From Maylandia zebra (Eukaryota > Chordata > Actinopteri > Cichliformes > Cichlidae): DNA of 64,000 nucleotides. The stretch spans positions 17,003,852 through 17,067,851 of the forward strand of contig NC_135169.1 of NCBI RefSeq assembly GCF_041146795.1. Reading direction: 5' to 3'. The notes below the pieces were generated by a model. That model saw only the letters and a list, made by a program, of their open reading frames with translations, was not told where the DNA came from and did no database searches. Each line of letters starts with the position of its first letter. The stretch's first letter is position 1. Below are positions 56,701 through 64,000 of this stretch, piece by piece. Made by a program: the position numbers and the translations under genes.

Positions 56701-58459
56701 TAACATTCAAACAATATATATAAATGCAATAAATGAAGTTCACTAAACGTGCAATTTGACTTAACATTGGGATAATTTATTCAAAATAAGTACATTTTTA
56801 GCACTGCCTCAAATTGGAAGATTGAATATTTAAAGGAAATGTCTTGGAATTCTGCAACACTTAATGAATGTAATACTATTGTACGGGAATGAACTGATCA
56901 GACCAGCAATTTATGGTTCCGGTTAAATTTTGATAGAATCTTTCTGAATTTTTCTGCATTTAGTAATAAAGTTGTAAAACTTGGCAAAGGGGAGCTGTAT
57001 TCAATAATCAATAAAGCTATCCTACAAGATGTAACAATTGGAGATGTGTACTTGTAATTTTTTAATATGCCCTTCACTTTATCATCACTTGCTGGCCACA
57101 ATTGAGTTGGTTATTTGATGATTTACTTCTGATTTCATTATTCTTCCATCACCATTCTTGAATATATTGTCGGTCTTTTTAAATTAAATTCTTTAGATGC
57201 TGTAAACTTACTAGTGACAGTGATGCTGAGAGCATTGCTCTTCCATCCTTCTTCATCTTCACACCAGTATTTTCCAGTGTCAGTTTCAAAGGCATTATAT
57301 ATGGTGCAGTTCACTGTTGGCGTCACTGTGTAATTTGTACATGTTGGAATGAAATCTTCAATATTTCTTACCCCTCTCCATTTAGCCTGGTGATTTAAAC
57401 CATCACAGCTAAAACAGATGGACTCATACTCAAAGAACTGCAGTCTGGTTGGGAAGACAGTAAGAATATCTGGATCTGAAAAAAGAAAAAAAAAGAGCAT
57501 ATGAAATTAAGGTTTTTATTTAATTATCCACAATTCTTATATAGTTATACATTTTTTTATTTTTTATGTCATTATTTTTTTGATCACTCGATACACTTAC
57601 TGATATCAAATGTCTAATTAGCAGTTTCACTTGAACAACAGTCATTCTTGGACTACCCGTTTCAGATGAACGGCCCAAGTTTAAGAACTTAGTGACACTT
57701 TTTTATGGGTACACAAAACATTGAACACCTCATAATGAATACATGTTACATATATACATACCCATACACATATATTTTGTGTTAAAACACTTTGAACAGT
57801 GAATCCCATTTTTTATTGAGAAACTTTAATGATTAAATGATTTGGAATTTTAAAAAAAAATACATGTCCATGAACTAAATTTCTTTTATTTGAAAATTTT
57901 AATTAATTTTTAACCATGTGATAATGAAAGATACTCAGCTGTGATAGGGGTTTTGACTGTGGCTTTAGAGCAGTAAGAAATAATTAGCCTTGCAAAGCAG
58001 TTCAGCAAAATTCAAATATGCATCTGTTTTTGTAAAACTTAACTTCTCACCAGTTTTTGAAGCGTAACTGTGAAAACAGTGTGCAGTCAAAAGCAAGAAC
58101 ATGTTCGGGACTGGAGGAAAAAGAGAGTAGTACATCAGTCATGCTGTTGATGCTTGGATCCAAAGATATGTGTTAACATAGTAATATCATTGTAATATCA
58201 TGTATATTATGGCCCAAAGAAACACTTTTTAAGCCCATTTTATGAAATTTAAATAATTCCAGGCACAAAGAAAGTTAGTGCCCATGTTGTAAACATTTAA
58301 TCTCTAACAATTCTTCTTTGATACATTTTTTATGTATAATATATGACAACTATATATTAAGAATAAAAAATAATAATAATTAATTGATGAATTATTGGTG
58401 AATAAATATAGGTACACTCAGTACTCACGCAGACAGGTGAAAAATGTTTTCATCTCCAT
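53707..58459 (-). CDS. Fc-receptor-like gene B, three Ig domains, membrane-bound
   Basis: Six exons, all phase 1: 58459-58429, 58110-58051, 57475-57212, 56338-56063, 54467-54225 and 53858-53707, giving 341 residues. The signal peptide is split over exons 1-2 (MEMKTFFTCLL, MFLLLTA). Ig1 is about residues 32-118 (ICFSCDG, KYWCEDE). Ig2 is about 120-210 (NLYCRKK, GLYKCTILEAGESPESW). Ig3 is about 212-291 (VLSCLNE, GLYKCTISGVGESSEKW). The membrane segment is about 307-331 with Arg312 near its outer end, then HCGKLGPKKNS. Ig2 and Ig3 resemble each other and Ig2 of gene A, pointing to exon duplication. There is no ITAM or ITIM, so adaptor-dependent signalling is likely. A hAT MITE lies in the Ig2-Ig3 intron. 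Confidence 0.87.
55695..56015. mobile_element. hAT-type MITE in the FcR-like gene B intron
   Basis: CAGCGGTCCCCAACC at the left is mirrored by GGTTGGGGACCACTG at the right; GTTTAGAG and GTTTAATG flank it (6 of 8 match). Inside are CACGGACCGGTACCGG-type repeats. This is a common vertebrate hAT group. Confidence 0.85.
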
Positions 58460-59640
58460 GCTGTCTAGCCTGACTGACCGAGCATCACAGGTCTACAGAA
58501 AGACATAACTTATTTCATACTTCCTGTGCAGACTATTTTGGCACATATGTAGGTTTGAGTCAATAACAGTCTTGTTATTTCCGGCGCCATCTTGTGTGGC
58601 AGCCTGTCATGGCAGCTCTGCTTATTTGTGAGCTTTTTCTTATTTCCTACTTTTATTCTCGTAACCTTTTAACTTAAGTGGAAGCATTTTCATTCTGTTA
58701 TCATGCACTACGGTTTTGTGCTAGTTCTGGTAATTTCTCTATCTTTTTTTCAATTTTTTTCACCCGTGTTTGGAAATCCAGAACGTGGCTCCTTTTTTTT
58801 TTTTTTTTTAAGGTTCAACTATACACTCTTAGGGGGGGTAAAAAGTTAAAAACCCACACTAGCAAAGAAACTAGAACAAAGGATCTTTTATTTATTTGTC
58901 ATTGACAGCAATCAAAACTGAGAAAATTGTGCCCACCTGGCTCCAATTGCCACATTTACAATTACTTAAATTTTTTTTATTGTTTTCTTTTTAAATGTTG
59001 TGTTTTATAATGTGTTTTATTTTATATTAGAAGATCGAAAGCAAACTCTCTTGGTTGGGAAAAGAAAACACAATGGCGTCATTAATCTTCTAACTTCTCT
59101 GCTTCAACCTCAGACATTCCATGTGAGGGTGAAGAGGTGACCCTTATGGATAAGATGGTGAAGGTTTGCTGTGTTTTGGTGATCATGTGCCCCAGTGTGG
59201 TAGTGAAACCAGGGAAAAATGCTCTTGTTAAATAAGTCTTGTGCTGTATATGTAGTGATAGGTTTTCAAAAGAGCCAGTAAATTACAGAATGCTAGTAGT
59301 GGGTGATATTATATAAATGCTGTCATGATTTTATGTGAGCATTTTGTCATTTGTAAACTATACATGACATTGATTCTACATTGATGTGATGTTCTACAAA
59401 GTGGTTTTAATTTAAAAAAAAAGGAAAAACATTTGTTTGTTTCTTTATTCAACATTTGAACAGTGTTACTTAGTTAGTGCATTTTCAGTAAATGCAAATT
59501 ATTTACTTGGCAATGCACTTCAGGCATGAATCTAGACCCCCTAAATAAAACATGGGTTACTCAGAACACAGAGAAATATTTTCCCATCAGTTGATCCAAC
59601 TCCTCCACAGTAGCAGGTGGAATTTCTTTTTTTGACAACA
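58460..59640. other. Intergenic upstream of FcR-like gene B, no gene recognised
   Basis: It contains the promoter side of gene B. A T-run lies at 58793-58810. No coding segment that I can support. Confidence 0.45.
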
Positions 59641-59647
59641 GCTTCTT

Positions 59648-60837
59648 TTACCTGTCACAATGAATGGTCTGTTTATGTTTTGATCGAGAGCCTTTTTTTT
59701 GGGTAGCTAAACAGTAGAAGTCTATCTTATGGCCAACCTCTGGCTGTATCTTGGTCATATTGCCCTGCAAAACCCAGTATGCAGGTTCATCTGTAACAGT
59801 CCTTGTGCCACAGATCACCACTGTTACTTCTACTTTAAACAGAAGAGCAGTGACATGGCTGCAGGTCTCCGCGACTCCGGCCGTGACAGGTGCAGTGGTC
59901 GGCTTCAACCTTCCCTGTGATGCTCACAATGACCAATGGCTGCAATGCTGGTTCACTGAGTCTTTGAGAGTGCAGGACCTGAAACACACAGACAAAGTTA
60001 ATTTAAAGACAAGAACTTTAATGAAGCAAGGCCGACATGTGTTTTATCTACTTTCAAATCCATTTATCATAAATGTAACAAAGTAAGCACATACATGCAA
60101 TTTTTTTCTTTTTATGTATCCATCTATAGTTTATCATCTATAGTATCACTGGTTATATTCTAAATCTGCCTGTTTTTTTGTTTTGTTTTGTTTTGTTTTT
60201 TGTTTTTTAAACCTGCCAGCAAAAAATGAAGCTAAAGTATGTAATGCAAGGATGTATTCACTGTCAAGATGAAGAAAGCATAAAGTTTGACTTTAAGTGA
60301 CAATTAGGGACCCCTAATATGATGAGGAGACTCTGCAGGTCATTAATCAATGTATAAAACCAAAAAATAATGTATTTTTAGTGACACAGGACACAAACAA
60401 GGAAGCAAGATGTATAATTAGGATTATTTATAATAAATATGAATTAATTTGTTCAATTTCTTTAACCATAGAGAATAACTAAATCCTTCAGGACAATGTC
60501 ACATCAATGCACTGAACTCACTATGTTATCCATCTAACAGAGCCTCCGCATGTTCTCACTGTAATTTCCCCTCATGAATGAATTTATTAATTAATCTGAA
60601 TGTTCAGGGTACTCAGTACTCAAGCTTACTTACCTTTGTTTGAATGACGATGTATTCACAACGTAGAGGCTTAAAAATAACCAAATCTTGTATCCTATCC
60701 ATAGTGAATTGGATGTGCGCCTCCAGAGATTTATAATTACGAAATTGGTTCACCGTGTATGCCCTGACTCCACAGACAAGGTACGAGAATAGATCATGGC
60801 AAGTCAATAGCGGTTGGTCTTCAGGATTCTTCTCCAC
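59648..60837 (-). pseudogene. SWIM-finger / YqaJ-type protein, decayed
   Basis: 60837-60613 reads LFSYLVCGVRAYTVNQF and YKSLEAHIQFTMDRIQDLVIFKPLRCEY. 59945-59648 reads a SWIM finger (HCTC, then after a frame change ETCSHVTALLF) and PAYWVLQGN. This order is known from many fish gene models with a SWIM finger followed by a YqaJ-like nuclease domain, often transposon-linked. Here the two parts are about 650 bases apart, the CxC and CxH halves of the finger are in different frames, and the nuclease part is missing. Confidence 0.55.
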
Positions 60838-61880
60838 AGCCGTATTTCATATGGGTCCACATTTCCAATGCACACTATTTTTTGCCTTTATTGTCTCTTT
60901 ACATCCAGACGCAATTTGTCTCTATACCGTCCTTTTTCTTTTGAGATCCTTTTATGTATGGTTCGTAGCAATCTTCCTTCCAACACAGTGTGTTTGTTTT
61001 GACTCGTGGCCTGCCAATATGGTGCCATGCTCGCACAATGCACATTGAGGCGTTTGTGTTAAGCCCTTGCAACCTATCCAGTGTGTACAGTATATAAAAG
61101 CATTTGGACAATGATGCCATTTTTGTAGTTTTCGCCTCTGTACACCACCACAGTGGATTTTAAATCAAACATTGGATGTGTTATTGAATTGCAGACTTTC
61201 AGCTGTAGTTGAATATTGTAGTAATACTTTTGAATACCAAAATTACAGCCGTTTTTATACATTGTATCCCACTCTCAGAGGCACAAAAACGAACATAAAT
61301 TTTAAGGGGGATGCCGTGGTTTACACTTAGCACTCCCTGATTTGTACTCCTCAAGGTCCTTCTGCATGGCAACGGTCATAAACCTCCAATCAGGGATCTT
61401 GTCCTGTGTGAGAAAACCACTCTCTTACAGTTGTTACCAGGGATCTTTATTTTCATGTTAAAGTAAGCTTTGACTGACACAATGAAGTCTCTATTTCTTG
61501 TTGACTAGAGCATCCTGTTATTATACACCCAAGGCTAAGCAGCCTGTCCTGTCTGAAATTGTGTTCTGTGAGCGTTTAGCAATTTACCTTCAACACTCAA
61601 CTCTTTCTATCTCTCTTAGTTAACACTTCATAATGCTTGTATCCTTTTATTGAGGAGTATATTAACTATTATGATTATACACTGCGATCAATATTGAAAA
61701 GAAACTTTATTAAAAACTTATTTCTAACAGTTGCTGTTCCCTTCTAATTATCCAGAGAAGAAAGGCTTTTAAACATATATTACATACATGTCAGAAATGA
61801 ATTATGAAATAAACAAACAACTGTTCTAAACCTTTTTTTTTTTTTTTTACCTTTTTTTGGCTACTAAAAGTCTTAAACCA
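60838..61880. other. Intergenic, no gene recognised
   Basis: Mixed composition; no domain recognised in either strand. It ends in a T-run at 61831-61848 before the repeat copy starting near 61885. Confidence 0.45.
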
Positions 61881-61884
61881 CTTT

Positions 61885-63190
61885 GAATCCGGATGACCTT
61901 GACCTCAAGGCCAAGTTTAGAGGTCAACTTTTCTAAGAATCTTGAGAACGAAGAGGCAAATTCATATCATAGGTGCATGTACTAAAAATCTCCCATGAGT
62001 TCCAGTCCTGGTGAAATGGAACTGGAAATACCATAGGTGCATCCACTAGGATGCTGAGGGGCAGTACTGCTCCTACCAGTATTTCTTAAAGTTACAGCTG
62101 TTCATTTTTTTCTAATATTTTTTCTTGTATTTTTATATTTTATTATGAATTTATTAAGTTTTGCTTGTTTACTTGAGAAACAGAAAATATAACTTCAGTT
62201 AGTCAAAAAAAATCTACTTTTTGATTTTTATTGTGGATGTAACTATGTTCAGTAGAGGAGATTAAGACCATTAACATGACCAAACAGACACACTTAGCCT
62301 ACATGGTCCAAGTAGCTTCTTTTTTTCTAAAAGGAGCAATATACTTGCTTCACATAAATGGTGAAAAGAAGACAAAATGATCATTATGCCATAAATAATT
62401 GTTCTGTGTTTTCACAGATTAGTTTTTTTAAAATATGTCCTCATTATCATTTAATTACATCTCTTTTCACAAGAGAAAGAAGGGGTTTAATATGTAAACA
62501 GAATTTGTATCTGGAAATGAAATTTAGAAGTTAATTAATTTAAATGTTCTTTTGTAGAAATCATGAAACAAAGCAAAGACTGCAACATTAAATCATGACA
62601 AATGAGAAATCCTGACAAATTTGTTAAGTGATTCCACATTTATTTATATTACATCAAACGAAGTCTTGTGGCTACATGAAAAATTATTTATTGCATCGTT
62701 TTTTTTTATTTTATTTCATTTGTTTGCATTACAACACAATATTTTCACTATAACTGTCAAGGCAGGCAGGACGGACTCAGGCGCACACTGAGAGATACAG
62801 TTAAACAGTGCTTTATTAAGCCACACCATATATACATATATATATACGTGGGGGAGAAAGGGTTCCAGGGGTCCACAGGGTCAGGGAAATACAAAGTGTC
62901 CACACACGCTCCGCTCCCTCACTCCTCACAGGTTATCCCTCGCCTCCGCAGGGACCATGACAATAACACAACCAAGCTAAAAAATATGTTGTAAAGCATT
63001 TTTTTGAATTTTACTCACACTTAACTCAACTCCTCTTATTCCAAATATACACAGACTGAAAATGCAACCCGAGATGAATATTTAAGAAATGTGACCCAAT
63101 CTTAGCAAACAAAACAGCACAGTAAACGGGTTGCACAGTCTCCGTGATTGAGCTGACACTCCTTTCACTGATCTGTAAAGAGGGAGAAAA
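61885..63190. repeat. Second copy of the 555-1268 repeat; Harbinger-free
   Basis: It carries the same landmarks as the left flank of the Harbinger element, and at 63150-63180 reads GAGCTGACACTCCTTTCACTGATCTGTAAAGAGGG. The interrupted copy reads TAGCTGACATTCCTTTTA, element, TTAGTGATCTGTAAGGAGGG. It is itself interrupted by the small element at 62755-62962. Confidence 0.75.
62755..62962 (-). mobile_element. Small TGTCA...TGACA element with ATAAC duplication
   Basis: It starts TGTCAAGGCAGGCAGG, ends GGGACCATGACA, and is flanked by ATAAC on both sides (62750-62754 and 62963-62967). The paralogous sequence at about 1060 reads through without it. Both ends match those of the 14.7-kb unit at 8435-23121. 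Only 208 bp, no ORF. Confidence 0.85.
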
Positions 63191-63920
63191 GAGGATTAGT
63201 ATTTTTAATAACCAGAGCTAAACCAGAACTAACTCATGTTTTGTTGTACAAGATTCATGTGTTCAACAACTATGTTTCCTACCACTAGGTGGTGACAAAG
63301 ACATGATTCATGTTACTTCCAAATATGCTTTTGACCCATCTGTTCTTTGTTTTTCGTTTTATTTCACTTTGGAGTTTCAGCAGTTGACAGTATAATCCAT
63401 CAAGTATGCCATTCAGATATTTAAAAGTACATGTTGTCTTTGCATTTAATATATTCTTTTTAAATATTTATTTGTTCATATAATCAGTTTATTATTTGAA
63501 TATTAACAGCATAGTGTGTTACTAGCAGAGGCCAAGAAAATACTGTTGAACTGAAAGAAATGCACTTAAGCTGTTAAATTTAGTAGTACTCGATGTACTT
63601 GAGGCAATTAGTTGCCTTATTTTTTTATTTTTTGACGTTTCATATGACATGTTGTTCACTTTTTCAAATTTGATGTTTGACTGTTGTTTATTTAAAAATG
63701 ATTACAATATTGAGTTTTGCTATACTAAAAAAGTGACTCTGTTGTACTCATTCCTTTTAAGTTGTGTCATCTTTAAATGGGGGATATGAATGAAAACTTT
63801 AATTACAATTTACTGAATATTTTTAAATTTAATTATGAAACATTTCTATTTTTTTAGTCAGACAGTACATTGTCAAATGTAATTAAAATACTGAAGTGCT
63901 GACAGCCTTCAACATTTATC
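63191..63920. other. Intergenic, no gene recognised
   Basis: AT-rich sequence with no repeat ends or coding segment that I can support. Confidence 0.45.
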
Positions 63921-63924
63921 TCCA

Positions 63925-64000
63925 TCTATCTATCGATCTTCTTCCGCTTAAGCAGCCTAAGCAGAGAAGCCCAGACCTCCTTCTCCCAAGCCATCTCCTT
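63925..64000 (-). mobile_element. RTE-type (Rex3-like) LINE 3' end, runs off the window
   Basis: A degenerate ATCT/ATCC tail is followed by CTTCTTCCGCTTAAGCAGCC and AAGCAGAGAAGCCCAGAC, the familiar 3' UTR start of fish RTE/Rex3 elements read on the plus strand. The body lies beyond position 64000. Confidence 0.7.

Noticed and set aside
1-64000. CRISPR arrays, bacterial operons or phage
   Set aside because: No direct-repeat/spacer arrays or prokaryotic gene layout; introns, SINEs and polyadenylation signals show a vertebrate genome.

Overview
The window looks like a gene-poor, repeat-crowded stretch of a percomorph teleost chromosome; a cichlid is my guess, not a proof. The evidence is spliced vertebrate immune genes with clean GT-AG introns, many fish-type hAT/PIF-Harbinger/L2-CR1/RTE/Penelope/Polinton remnants, tRNA-derived SINEs and long A/T-rich intergenic DNA. 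There is nothing prokaryotic in it. Exon boundaries were worked out by hand from splice signals, reading phase and family resemblance. No database search was possible.

Region 1-8.4 kb: a deleted LINE, then a PIF/Harbinger transposon (1272-5923, TTA target duplication). Both of its genes (DDE transposase and Myb/SANT partner) can be spliced into uninterrupted frames. Next come an LTR-like fragment and a low-copy dispersed repeat carrying a SINE-like insertion with an 11-bp target duplication.

Region 8.4-23.1 kb: one composite insertion (8435-23121) bounded by TGTCA...TGACA and a 5-bp duplication ACACT. On the minus strand it holds a decayed gene of a teleost zinc-finger/tyrosine-recombinase-like family, plus unassigned minus-strand ORFs behind a TATA box. 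The gene was later hit by an LTR-like insertion, which was hit by a hAT, which was hit by a second hAT, which was hit by a MITE. Other hATs, a SINE and a LINE are also nested in the unit.

Region 23.1-38.6 kb: TE graveyard (Penelope-like tail with a hammerhead-like core, LTR-like elements, MULE-like and pogo-like transposase pseudogenes, a poly-A retroposon family, a Maverick/Polinton fragment, an L2-type LINE). One probable host gene lies here, an intronless CARD-caspase-8-like gene (30742-31881, minus).

Region 40-58.5 kb: a compact immunoglobulin-superfamily locus. It has a two-Ig Fc-receptor-like gene (minus, 44208-40272), a butyrophilin/B7-like V+C membrane gene (plus, 46306-51506) and a three-Ig Fc-receptor-like gene (minus, 58459-53707). 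All three reconstruct to complete open frames. Both Fc-receptor-like proteins have an arginine in or at the membrane segment and a short tail, the usual sign of adaptor-dependent receptors. The last intron of the butyrophilin-like gene holds a 2.9-kb chimeric retro-insertion with 18-bp target duplications.

Region 58.5-64 kb: a SWIM-finger/YqaJ-type pseudogene, a second copy of the repeat that flanks the Harbinger element (an empty site for it), and the start of an RTE-type LINE tail at the window edge.
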